A model generated the notes under the pieces. That model made no database searches. It was given only the letters and a program-made list of their open reading frames with translations, and was not told the DNA's origin. The position numbers and the translations under genes are program-made. Below are positions 23,831 through 34,979 of a DNA stretch of 64,000 bases, one piece after another. Origin of the DNA: Heterobilharzia americana (Eukaryota > Platyhelminthes > Trematoda > Strigeidida > Schistosomatidae); contig OX104127.1 in the NCBI GenBank assembly GCA_944470555.2, positions 24,629,661 to 24,693,660 on the forward strand, written 5' to 3'. The stretch's first letter is position 1; every line of letters begins with the position of its first letter.

Positions 23831-24935
23831 TCGCCTTAAATTCACTGTCTGTTCATACTTATAGGAAATACCTTTACAATATATTTCAACATTATGCTTA
23901 ATAATAAAAAACCAGCCTATCATAGACATACTAGTGGGAATCTAATGACATCGCACTGATTACAGTTCCTTAATGTAATCTTAATTGTATGAGAGAGAGA
24001 GAAAAAAAACTAGAAATCTACATTACTTTATTTGGTTTTAGTGAATATTTAAAGGTTATCTACTGATGTTAAAATGCATCAGTTCTCCAGAAACAGTTTC
24101 AGAAAATATTTTAGTCATGTGAACCTAAATCTTTGCTTCAAAAAATCAGTGGAAAGTTTCTCAGATATTTGAACAGTGATAATTTGCTGATAAATATTTT
24201 TATTGTGCTTATTTTCAGTGTAAGCATAAGTTTACATTTAACTAAGATGAACAAACTGTACAGAAGAAGTAGATTTATTGCATTTCATGTGTTCTCCACA
24301 GTTAAAAACAAGTCGCAAATCTACTTCATACTTTCTTACCTAAAATAATCGAATTAATAGACTGTACAATGCTTCTAGAGTTGATTAACCGCATACTACA
24401 CCCTATGTAATCATTATTGTGATCATCGTCAATTGAAACTCCTACTTGCTTAAAGTATATTGGTGAACAAACCTGCTTAAGTGTTTTGCATAATTGTTGG
24501 TATACATCACAAAAGGTATGCTGAAAAGGAATTCAGTTTTATTCAAAGGTTTGAAACCATCTTAATCAACAATTTACACAGAAATGTCATAACTGTGTGG
24601 CTATTATCACATTCGATAAGCGATACGACTGAATTGTGCATATTTCGTGCTCAACTGTAGGTATTTATCAGTCAATTTCATACTGTGTTTGACTGTCTTA
24701 ATTTTAGAAGGAAAATTTTATTGTCACGTATACAGACCTGATGAAACTATTAAAAAAAGTGTATCTAGCAAGAAATCTACAATGCTGTTGATGCATTCAG
24801 CAGTCTACACTAATATTGTCCTCCTTAATCAGAAAAATCAGTTAAATGCATGGGTAACTATACAATTTACCCGTAAAAATGCATGATTACATATGTTTGT
24901 AATTTGAGGTTAATGGGGATTTTTACTTCTTTCAA
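23831..24935. other. No gene recognised
   Basis: AT-rich sequence with a short GA run near 23,992. ORFs at 24,133 and 24,647 have no recognisable features. Confidence 0.45.
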
Positions 24936-24939
24936 TACA

Positions 24940-25300
24940 GTATTCGTCATGGATTGGTACCAACTAGAGAACTACTGAATACCTGGAAGCACGGAACAGC
25001 TGCTTCGTCCCACAATGGAACTTTGCAGCAGTACGTACTCACAACCTCATCAGGGATCAAACTCAGAACCTTTAGGATTCAAGGCAATCATGCTAACCAC
25101 TCAGTCAATGGATCAGAGTTCAGTGGTTCACAGTTTCAAACTTCTGTCAATTCACGATAAAGTGCGACTATCATCCAAGGTCTTCAGATGGCATCCGCTT
25201 TCCTTCAGACTTGTTTACCCCACAGGTGATGGCTTCTCATTAGAACTTCGTGATATCCATCTGGAAGAATGTCACTAATGAGCACCACACAGTAATGTGT
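24940..25300 (-). repeat. Single SINE-A copy, ribozyme dead
   Basis: Complete minus-strand copy: tail, ribozyme region, tRNA-like part with a 'gggatcaaactcag' B-box relic, and full body ending at 'gaatgtcactaatgagcacc'. On the minus strand the core reads CTGCAAA instead of CTGANGA and the GAAA box reads GAAG, so it should not cleave. One of the few unpaired copies. Confidence 0.75.
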
Positions 25301-27284
25301 CTTGCGGTTTATATGGATTATATGAATATAAGGCATCTTGGTCATTAGTAGAAAAATCATAGATAAGTTCAGTCTTCAAAGAGACATAACTTTCTCGATT
25401 TGCGAGGTAATAAGTGAGTTTAGTCTGTTATCTTCGGACCGCTGACACCAAATGAAGTGTTCCAAGGGTTTTTTAGATACTGAGCCATAATATGTTTGTT
25501 ACTGGGAGATACCCAAAGCTAGGTTTTACTATTCAATAACCGCTTAGCACAAATCGCAATAGTTTTACTTGAAGGTGGAATATCAGGAAATATAAGTATA
25601 GTATATCACCAACTCCTATTTAAGGACATGTCTTACATGTTAAAATTTCTGTTGTTAGTCTTTGAGAATACTCTCTTTGTATACAACCTTCATCGTCATC
25701 AATAAAATGAGCACTTATTTGTTCCCATGGTTCCAAATTCTACTAAATAAATGAATTCGTGTAACGATACTATTAAGCATTAAGGGGGAATCCAAGACAT
25801 ACGTTATGTCATTCGAAAGTACTTTAAGCATACTTTGTTCACGTTCCCATGGGAAAAATGAATCTAGTCATTATCTTCCAAAACATCACAGAACTGCTCA
25901 TTAGCCTAGTAACTAATCGCTGTTCGAATGAGAAAAGATATCATGAAAAAATTGACTTTCCACTTTCCAGTTTATCAAGACACCCCAATGATCAGCCTTT
26001 TCTATATCACGAGTTCACTGTGTACGAAGTTCCATATTATTTTTGATAGTAGTCACCAATTTGTCTCGAAACGCCCATTTTGATCCATTCAAGGTTTATC
26101 TGTGAGTGCTAAATCTACCACTGTAGTATTTTTCTTGTTCCTGTTGTCTTTTTAAATATATTTCAAAAACCAGTGTGTTAACCTTGATTGGTTATCGGAG
26201 GCTAACCAATTTCATTTTGTCATATCCTACGTGCCAGTCAAATTCTGTCTATCATTTTGCAATGTGGCCATCAGGTTAGGAGACTTACCATTAAGAAACA
26301 CAAAGCTAGGTCCAGGGCTCTCTGCTCTTTGCCTCCATCTAACTAATATCTATATTCGATTAGTACATAGGACTAGATAACATAAAGTTGATTACTTTCA
26401 GCCCTACAGGAGGTTAGTCATGGTCTGAATAGCTCAGTAGTGACGTCACAGACACGGGTACAAATCTGATGCTAGATATACATTTCAGTCAGGGTTGCAG
26501 GTACGCCTTACTGATGAGTGAAAAAAAGCACGAGACTAAGGTTGAGTAGAGCTTCCTCCCTATTGCTCTGATCGAACTAATAAACCTTCTTTTCACTAAT
26601 CATATTTCTTTCACCTTTACCAACAAAACAAAAAGGATCATTTCATTCACTTGAAAACGAACAATTTCAAATGTGATAAAATGTAGTCATCTCGTTTTAT
26701 AATATCCACAAAGATGTCTGATAAGCATAGAAGTATTTTAATTGATAACAATAACTATGCTATATGACGTATTAGTACATGTCAAGTTAAGAAGAATGAA
26801 GAGATAAACTGATACTTCTAAAGCTTCATAAACAGAAGACTTATCATTTAAGTAATACATGTCATTTATATTGTATTACAATTAACTTGGCATGAATACC
26901 ATCAGAAAAGAATATCACATGATCTGATTAGTAGTAAAATGATGATACTTAACAGAAATGGTTTACACACTTCACTGGTGTAGTTGTACTCAACATAAAA
27001 GCCATTTACTGTTGTTATCTCAATGTAAAGTTGGACTGAAATCCATAATTTTGAGTGTATATCCAGTTCATCCTTTATTAACTACGTTAAATATATTGTT
27101 TTAAATTTAATTTTTTGGCAAAATAACCATCTAGAAATCTGGCACAAGGCTTTAACGATTAAGAATGTTACTGATTTCATCCATCAGGAGAAGAGAAAAG
27201 AAATGAGGGAAAAATACCTTTGGTGACATTTCAGTCACACTTAGCTGCTAATGAAGATAGAGGTTATTATTATAATAGTATTAT
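25301..27284. other. No gene recognised; one tRNA-like remnant
   Basis: Near 26,425-26,480 'atagctcagtagtgacg' and 'gggtacaaatctgatg' look like A- and B-box relics of a tRNA-derived SINE. The rest is AT-rich with no supportable gene. Confidence 0.4.
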
Positions 27285-27806
27285 TCGTCCCTTGGGTTCC
27301 TAGTGGAACATACGGCTTCAGTAGCATGTCTCCATTCCACTCTGTTCTCTGCAATCTTTTGAACCTGACACCACAACTACCCACAAGCTCTCACGTCTTC
27401 CTCACATGATCTCCTCCATATCACCCTCACCTCAGATGCCCAACTCACCGTCTCCCATCTAGGTTCCACTCGAGTGCCTGGCCTGGTGCGTGATGTCCCC
27501 AGTCGGCCTTATTAGTCCATGCCCAATCCAACCCATCTCCACTTTCATCCACATATTTGTTGAGCGATAGGTTGTTTAATGGTTAGTCATCAGCCAGAGT
27601 TCCTTGTTGCTTATTCTTATTATTCTGGCCATCTGATCTTCAGTATCAAGCCAGCGTAGGTGGCAGTTGTTGATGAATGTCTGTAGTTTGTTGGAAATGC
27701 TTTTCGTGACACGCCAAGGCTGTGAACCATTACATAGAAGGACTGACTTGACATTGGTGTTGAAAATCGGGATGTTGTTCATGCTTTGTGCTGACTGCAG
27801 AAGATC
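27285..27806 (-). pseudogene. RTE-type 3' end, identical duplicate of 22.83 kb
   Basis: It encodes the same IFNTNVKSVLLCNGSQPWRV...C-terminal region as 22,831-23,346 with no difference found in the stretches compared. It stops abruptly at the 5' side at 'ctgcagaagatc', where the other copy continues into RT. The AT-rich 3' flanks differ, suggesting separate insertion of the same or a very close source. Confidence 0.85.
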
Positions 27807-27809
27807 GGA

Positions 27810-28690
27810 TAGTGAGAGAAACTGAATAACATTTTGAATACACTATTCATGAACAGATTAAAGTAGACAAAAAGGAAAATCACGTGAAAATAAATGACTT
27901 CTAGTGGCCTGTTACACTGGATAATCAGTAGGACTATTCAATAACGCCTCTTTTCAACCTCTTTGACGTTCGATATCCGGATGTTCGCCTTTTACACAGA
28001 CAACGCCGTTACTATATCTCAAAGTCAGGGTCGATTGGTTAGTATTTTCTAAATTTATTGATTCGATGTTGGTTTACAGTGAAAATTGTTTGTATAGCTA
28101 CTGGTATCTGAAAAACCAGTACGTTTAATGAAAGCTGATAATCTTGAATGTTTTGAAGACCTAACGTCACCTACGAAGAAAGAGATTCGTTTCCCAGAAA
28201 TTTGTAAACTAACATCATGAATACCTTGAGCATTTCCGAATATGACTTCGCAGCAATCATATACACATAAACCGATGGGCATTCAGACGTCCTACAATGA
28301 ATCACATCAATAAAATTCGACCTCATTTACTTAGATTAAATAGAAACATAGTGCGGAGATCACACTCACTGTACTAACTCTCCGACACGAATTCAAGAAC
28401 TGTGTGTATTCAGTGACTGATTACAAATGTAAAAGCGTCAACAACAAGCTTATGAAAGGTCTCAAGTCAACCAAGATCATACATATTCTTCCAAAATCAG
28501 CAGAGAAATACATCTTCAATTATTCTTCTGCAAACATTTCATCAATTCAACTCTAAATACCATGCCTTTGGCTTAGATAAGCCTGTAAATCATAGCCAAA
28601 CAAACTTCATACTGAGATACAGTTTATCAAACAGATGATTTAACCGCTTCATCTGTAGAACATCTAGAACACGTTTAATCTACATTACTT
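27810..28690. other. No gene recognised
   Basis: AT-rich sequence. Its right end may belong to the PLE that follows but shows no motif. Confidence 0.4.
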
Positions 28691-29469
28691 GATTGTTCTC
28701 ACCAATTATTAGGCATTCAACCGAAACAGTTTAATGATCGGACTAAAGATCATATCGAACAACTGAAAAATTGAAGTATTGAAGAACAACTTGGCTGATA
28801 TTGTTCCGATGAACAGAAAAGATTGTACTGGAAAAAATTTCTAAGCTTCTCTCAGATTTAAGCAATTTCTCTAAATCAACAAATAAATAGAATAGTACAA
28901 AGACAATTGAATATCAACTGACTGAAATTCTGAAAACGATGAAAAATGAAATAATTATCTGTTCAGAGCTATATAAAAGATGAGAACTTTCTGGATCAAA
29001 TATTCCCCCATCTCTCCGGGATGCCTAAATTCAAAAATCCTGACGTGTCACTATGTCCAATCTTGGATATGTGTATCTCACCTTATCATTTAATTGCTAA
29101 ATGGTTAGATCAACTTCTAGAACCTATTAGAAAGGAAATTTTCAATTATTCTCTAAAAGATACATTCCAGTGATCTATTCCATATGTAATATAAATATTT
29201 TGGATTATGTTATGCGATCATTTGATGTAAATTAATTAGTCACAAATGTTTCTCTAATTGAAACAGTTTTTTTTATCTGTGACTACATTGACTCAAATGC
29301 AATCAACTTTGACATAATGACAAAATAACTAAAAGAATCACTCTTAAGATGCATATTAGATATGCAACTAAGCTTTAATAATACCTCCAACCATCTGATA
29401 GATAAGATAACAGTAGGATCATTATTGGGTCCACTGATAACAGATATATTTACGACCGAGCTGAAAACA

Positions 29470-29480
29470 ATCATACTAAG
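29470..29480 (+). repeat. Target-site duplication, left copy
   Basis: ATCATACTAAG, repeated at 30,308-30,318 on the far side of the palindromic element and continuous with the PLE frame on both sides. Confidence 0.8.
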
Positions 29481-29566
29481 TTTTGAGGGGTTGTGGAGAT
29501 TTGGAATTATTTCAAGTTGTTATTCATCGAAGACTGACATCAGTTGGAGGAACAAAGGAAACCTGG

Positions 29567-29616
29567 GAGCACTGGACAGCTGTTTCGTCCTAGTATGGGA
29601 CTCCTCAGCAGTGCTC
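29567..29616 (-). ncRNA. Hammerhead ribozyme in left arm (intact)
   Basis: On the minus strand: stem I GAGCACTG pairs perfectly with CAGTGCTC (8 bp), core CTGAGGA (CUGANGA, N=G), stem II GTCC/GGAC with loop CATACTA, GAAA, stem III segment ACAGCTGT, cleavage triplet GTC. This meets the published hammerhead consensus in type I topology. The weak stem III may favour pairing of two molecules through the self-complementary ACAGCUGU. Confidence 0.85.
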
Positions 29617-30201
29617 ACCCACGACCCCACCAGCAGGGATCGAACCCGCGACCTTCAGGTTCCGCGACCAGCGCGTTACCATTGAGCCACTGGGTCAGAA
29701 TCCAATCGTCCATATTTCCAACTTCTGTTAGCTCACGATATAGCGCAGACCGCCACCCAATGTCATCGTTGAGTATTTGTCCTCACGGCCATCAGGCTTT
29801 GACTCCACCGGTCACGACTTGTCATTGGAACTTCGGGAATACTTCTCGAAGCTAGTCACCAATGAGCACTAGTTCAATTAAATTTTGAGACTCCTCAGCA
29901 GTGCGCACCAAATTAAATTTTCAAAATTTTGAAAATTTAATTGAACTAGTGCTCGTTGGTGACTAGCTTCGAGAAGTATTCCCGAAGTTCCAATGACAAG
30001 TCGTGACCGGTGGAGTCAAAGCCTGATGGCTGTGAGGACAAATACTCAACGATGACATTGGGTGGCGGTCTGCGCTATATCGTGAGCTAACAGAAGTTGG
30101 AAATATGGACGATTGGATTCTGACCCAGTGGCTCAATGGTAACGCGCTGGTCGCGGAACCTGAAGGTCGCGGGTTCGATCCCTGCTGGTGGGGTCGTGGG
30201 T

Positions 30202-30251
30202 GAGCACTGCTGAGGAGTCCCATACTAGGACGAAACAGCTGTCCAGTGCTC
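30202..30251 (+). ncRNA. Hammerhead ribozyme in right arm (intact)
   Basis: Same 50-nt ribozyme as in the left arm, on the plus strand: stem I 5' strand 30,202-30,209, CTGAGGA 30,210-30,216, stem II 30,217-30,220 with 30,228-30,231, GAAA 30,232-30,235, triplet GTC 30,241-30,243, stem I 3' strand 30,244-30,251. Predicted cleavage is after 30,243, separating the tRNA-like part from the tail. Confidence 0.85.
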
Positions 30252-30307
30252 CCAGGTTTCCTTTGTTCCTTCAACTGATGTCAGTCTTCGATGAATAACA
30301 ACTTGAA

Positions 30308-30318
30308 ATCATACTAAG
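30308..30318 (+). repeat. Target-site duplication, right copy
   Basis: ATCATACTAAG, identical to 29,470-29,480. Confidence 0.8.
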
Positions 30319-31140
30319 CCCAATTATCAGGCAGTTAAAATTCTACAGAAGATATGTTGATAGTGCATTCGTCGTTTGTAACAAAAATTACTTATATCAC
30401 TCTGTCATCAACTTTATAATGGAGATGAAATCGTGATCAATGATACCATTCCTCTACATACTGATAACAAAGGACAGACTTTCACAGCTCCATTCTCATC
30501 AGACAAAACAACATTTAATCCATTCCATTTTCTCTTGAATCAGCAGAATTTGTACTCCTAAAACTTTGGAAGACGAAGCTCAATTTCTAAGGATGACATT
30601 CATGACAAATTGACACTCAGAGTGACTCATAGATACAAATCAACATTAGAAGTACAAGATAATTTTCAGCTCTGAATCCAATAGAGATGCAATAAGTGAG
30701 ACAGTAAACTCAAATTAATGAAGATTGTTAAAAGAGTATTCTATGCAGCCACTTCGCAAATCACCTATCCTAGTAGTTCAATGATGAAAAAGTATGAGAA
30801 AGACAAACTGACACTGGTAGCCACTTCAATGTAGATATATCAATTCACCTGCTGCTATGAAGTTGACTATATAGGTTGAAGGTAGCCACCTACTCGTTCC
30901 AGCCTGGTTTAGTAAAGTTCAAAAGAGATTCACCAACAGCTCCATATTGCAAAATTTATTTGACAGTGGACACAATTCGTTTTCACCAGCCCACAAAGTA
31001 CAATATAGTCATTCGAAGGGTGAGAAGAAACGTTTCCTGTAGATTACTGAAGCTTTGGCAACATATTAATCGAAGTCGGAATTATGTATCCAAAAGTACC
31101 TTTTCCATCCCTTGTTGTTATTCACTTCTTAATTCGTAAA

Positions 31141-31620
31141 ATTTCCTGCTCTAAAGCCTAATTAATCTTCTAATTTTCATACTGTTAATACATAAACGAT
31201 TTTCAGTTATCTCCGTTACAAATTTCTCCTTTTTTTATACACTGACAACTGTTTACTCATTGTTCTACTATTTCTCTCTACTTGCTGATTTCAACTCACG
31301 TTGACTCGTGTTGTCACATTTCATACGTATTTCTCACTTCTATATTATTTTCATGACCATAAACCGTTGTCAGTTACTGAATGTTTCACAAATGTTGACA
31401 TTTCTATACACAATAACCTATTAAATGGGATTGTTCAGCTCTGAAGAATGATATCGCCGAAAACAAATTTGCTCGCTGAAGTCCTTATTCTTTTACACCC
31501 CCATCTGATAATAATGCTGCTTTAGTATCAATTTACAATGATTTATCTCATGTAGTTTACTTGCAGATTTCTCGGTGAAGTTTGTTATGAAATTCAAACA
31601 GCATATGTACTTCAAATGAA
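31141..31620. other. PLE 3' flank, no gene
   Basis: Non-coding AT-rich sequence following the PLE stop, probably its 3' untranslated and terminal part ('ttcagctctgaagaatga' near 31,436). Confidence 0.4.
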
Positions 31621-32040
31621 CGAGATGTTGGCTAAACAGAATATGTAGAATGGAGATACACAAAACAAGTTGGAATTTGATGGTTTGATGCCAATATACA
31701 TAGTACAAACTCCCTGTGAAATCAAAATTAGAAAAAATGAACACCGAAAAGCCTCCACTCAACTTCCTAAAAATCCAGTAGAACTGAAAAAATTTGAGAA
31801 CACTTCAGCCATAGCTCTATACGCTATAATTATAGGTCACAAAGTCGATGTTGACATTATCGAAATTTTTCGGAAGGACTTTAGAAATTATAAAGAACGT
31901 CTCACAGCAGAATCCCTTCACACTAAGTGGAATCAAAATTTTCTAAGTAGGAATGAGGAAGTAAAACGTAGTTTGACCTGGTCTCAACCCAGCCCACATA
32001 CTGTTATAATCAACGTACATACGATACCATAACGTCAAGT
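31620..32040 (+). pseudogene. Second PLE C-terminal fragment
   Basis: The frame contains TQLPKNPVELKKFENTSAIA, GHKVDVDIIEIFRKDFRNYK, ERLTAESLHTKWNQNFLSRN and a terminal TWSQ. The order 'SAIA...GHxVD...IxRxxFRxYxERLxAES' matches the end of the GIY-YIG region in PLE proteins. The RT part and the GIY and YIG boxes are not visible, so it is a 5'-truncated relic placed directly after another PLE, in the same orientation. Confidence 0.6.
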
Positions 32041-34975
32041 AAAGTTTGAAGAATAGCAAGATTTCAATGAACAGACAGTAGTTAAAAGATTTTTAAAATG
32101 TAGTTGACTAACCACCTAAGTGTTGACGTACTCGGCTGTGGGTATCACATATTTTGCGAAGAATGGTGATGCCTGAATGTCTGAACCTTTATGAATAAAG
32201 TCAAGTTTGAACCTGAGATACAGTAAAAGGTGGAAATGATCATTCCCGGTGATGAACAAAGCAGTTACAAAAGAACCAAAGTGTAGAGTTTTCAATAAAG
32301 TAGAAAAAACTGAATTTACCAGCACAACTTTTTCTTGCCAAAGTAGGTGCATTATGACAACAGAGAGACTGAGAGCTAAACTCATTTCGAGAGGCCTGCC
32401 TCTCAAAGGACAGAATGGTATCAAGAGTTCAATAGCTCGTAACTTTTTTTGATTTGTGACACAACATCGACATCTAGAATGCCTTCGAAATCATTGGTTT
32501 ACAGTTTAATGCAACCCTGTCTCAGTTAACTGAGGCTATCTCAATGAACTAAAGCCTTATCTTCGAATTCAGGAAGGCTTAGCGGTTAACGTGCGTCTAA
32601 CCCACATCCTTTCCTATGTTGGTCATGATTCCGGTTTCTTAACGTTTACTCGGTTTCATTTCATTACTTCTTTACGGTTATAGTTACGTCCCTGCTAAGC
32701 TGGGTGACTGATTACCCCTGGTTTCTCCATTTATCATCCTAAAGTCATGTCTAGTCTTCGAAAATTGAGCTGTTGTGATTCAGCCCTACTCAATAATCTT
32801 TTTGTACGACGAAAAGCAATGTACACCGCAACTTTCTGCTTTTCCTATTGCGACGTACAAATTTGTACGGGGAATCAAATACATGAAATTTTGAAAACAG
32901 CTCTTCTCTTACCATACCTTTTTGAGATTTTCTTTATAATGTGGTCGATCCGCAAACCTGTATCTGTTTATATCATCAAAGATTTATTTCAAGCCTGAAG
33001 GTGGTGAACTTGATACCTGGCGAGTGGGTTCATACATAAAGACGAAATAGGTGTCCTATCCTAGTGGTCTCCTAGCCGATGTCAGTCCGTGCCGAAAACA
33101 ACCCTGAAAATTTAACCCGCTTTCACCACACGTTAAGACAACAAGTAACATAGGGAGTGGAAGGGTGGGAACAGGATCTGCCACATAAAAATATTTTTTC
33201 CTACACTCATTAAAGTAGATTGCACCAGGCCAAGTGTAAATTGTCGAGAAATAACTAAAATTTATGAAGAATTCTTGCGGTGTACATCTCATTTTATAAC
33301 TTTTGATCATCACGCTTATATGAGCCTTCTAGAAAGTTAAGTATAGAACCCTAACTGTCTGCCGTGAGTACATTAAGACTGAAAAGCAGTAAAAGTAATC
33401 CATATAGTTGATATCCATGAGTTACAGTGAGCTAGTGTATACAGATATATCGATATGTGTCGCTTTAAATCTCTGACTGACAGGTATTCATTCGAGTAAG
33501 AAGAGTGTAAAAAAACTAACGACGCCGTCATTTATAACAACAATAGATTGAAACTGTTACAAGATAATTCAAAAGAGTAGACAAAAAGTTTTTTTCCAAG
33601 TTTTAATAGATTATTGGAGATATTTACTGAAATTATGCTAAGTATTCTAGATTAACCTGATAAACTGACTATCATAGTGAGTGAAGAAATTGTTCTTTTT
33701 AAAGAGACTAGCAATTTTTATACTCAAACGACTTGAGATATTAATCGGCAAACTGTATATATCACAATATCTAATCAAATGTCACAACAGCTACTAACCA
33801 GTGGACTTTCTCATCACCGTCTATAATCGTGAAACAAACTTTGAAGACTGAATACTTGCGAGAACAACTAAGTGTTTCACCGTAGGAAAGGCTGACCTTT
33901 ATATTTCCAGTGGTTATGCAATATTTTGATGCCGACTGAAGGAATTAAATTTACACCCTCAGACAAATACGACTGGCTATATTGTTTTTTTTATTCTAAA
34001 AGACGGTATATTTAAGACATATAGCATAAATGTATAGCTCAGCTGAACACCTGACACCTAATTTAACTCTAGACCTGACCACTTCGCTAAAGTAGCTGGT
34101 TGGAATTCAGATAGCTTGAACGATTCGGTTGTCTGAGGTGAATCAGATCGGGTACACCGCTGATGAGCGTTATAGTTTTGTCCAGTTGCAATCGTCTCCC
34201 CATTCAAGCTTATTATTGGCCTTGGAGGTGATTGGTTTCGAACATATTTCCCAAGTCTCGTATACTCAATTCACCTGCACGATGAGTCACGCAGTCCGGC
34301 CCGTACAGAACGTACAACAGAACATAAAGTCTTGTGCTTATTGTCAGTGTTATTTCAGGCCATTTGATTCATCTGTATATACAAGTGAATTACCTGACCA
34401 CAACACACCATAATTTATAATAATGAAACAATCGGTTTCAAGCATAAAATACTGAATAATGTAGAAATATGAGTTTCACTCAACTTGCGGTTATTTCCGA
34501 AGTATAAATCATGCAGAAACGAGTTAAGGGTCTATCAAAAGCTCTTAAAGCGAGCTATACAACAGTATTAGCGAAAAAGTGAGCAAGATAACTTAAAAAT
34601 AACTATGATAAAGCGACCGGCCTCATTTATTTGGGTTTGACAGATTCCGCTTTCTGGCTGATATGACAATGAGCTCGCTCATTGAACGACCGTCCGGTGT
34701 TTAAAACACCTCATTTTGGCTAGCAAGTAGTGCTGATCGGTGTTACAAGCAGTTTCACACTTGCATTCTTGACACTAATTCTCACCATGGACTGCGTACT
34801 TTGTAAACACCTAAACCGATTCAGTTAAAGAACTTTGTAACGACAACAACATGATGAACAATTCCAAAACAATATAAAAAGCAAAGTAAATTTCTAAAAT
34901 CCGGAGACCAGTAAGACAGGACAGGAGACATTGAGAATCAGATATCGAAAATCTTAAGAAAACTGAAAGAAGCAC
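32041..34975. other. No gene recognised
   Basis: Contains a diverged tRNA-like stretch near 32,575-32,640 and a SINE-A-tail-like remnant near 33,020-33,090. Open frames at 32,249, 32,747 and 34,129 show no known domain. Sequence from about 34,780 could be the 5' part of the PLE that follows, but this is not demonstrable. Confidence 0.4.
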
Positions 34976-34979
34976 CCAT

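Larger units (their letters stand above)
29481..30307. mobile_element. Palindromic SINE-A unit with two hammerheads and TSD
   Basis: Left arm (about 29,510-29,886, minus orientation): tail, hammerhead, tRNA-like part (B box GGGTTCGATCC on the minus strand), body. Right arm (about 29,932-30,307, plus orientation) is its reverse complement with only a handful of differences. The arms meet at the body ends around a roughly 45-bp spacer containing a further short ribozyme fragment. About 29 bp of extra tail are present only on the left. The whole is framed by an 11-bp direct repeat in a PLE coding frame. It encodes no protein; open frames through it are by-products. Both ribozymes are intact (listed separately), as are A-box-like and GGTTCGATCC B-box-like promoters in each arm. 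Confidence 0.85.
28700..31140 (+). pseudogene. Penelope-like element ORF interrupted by a palindromic SINE
   Basis: 5' RT part: after 28,700 a weakly coding stretch leads to LSGMPKFKNPDVSLCPILDM, SPYHLIAKWLDQLLEPIRKE, TNVSLIETV, FICDYID, LLRCILDMQLSFNN and GSLLGPLITDIFT, up to 29,480. The insertion 29,481-30,307 splits the frame. After it the frame resumes as RQLKFYRRYVDSAFVVCNKN (catalytic YVDD changed to YVDS). The endonuclease end follows as CCYEVDYIG, a stop, then ILQNLFDSGHNSFSP and ITEALATY near 31,050. Skipping the insertion and one copy of its 11-bp repeat leaves the RT frame continuous, so the element was probably more intact when the SINE arrived. Stops and frame changes elsewhere make it inactive now. 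Confidence 0.85.

Noticed and set aside
29544..30274. Two 103-codon open frames with almost the same protein
   Set aside because: They are readings through the two arms of the palindromic SINE; the similarity comes from the repeat and not from a gene.
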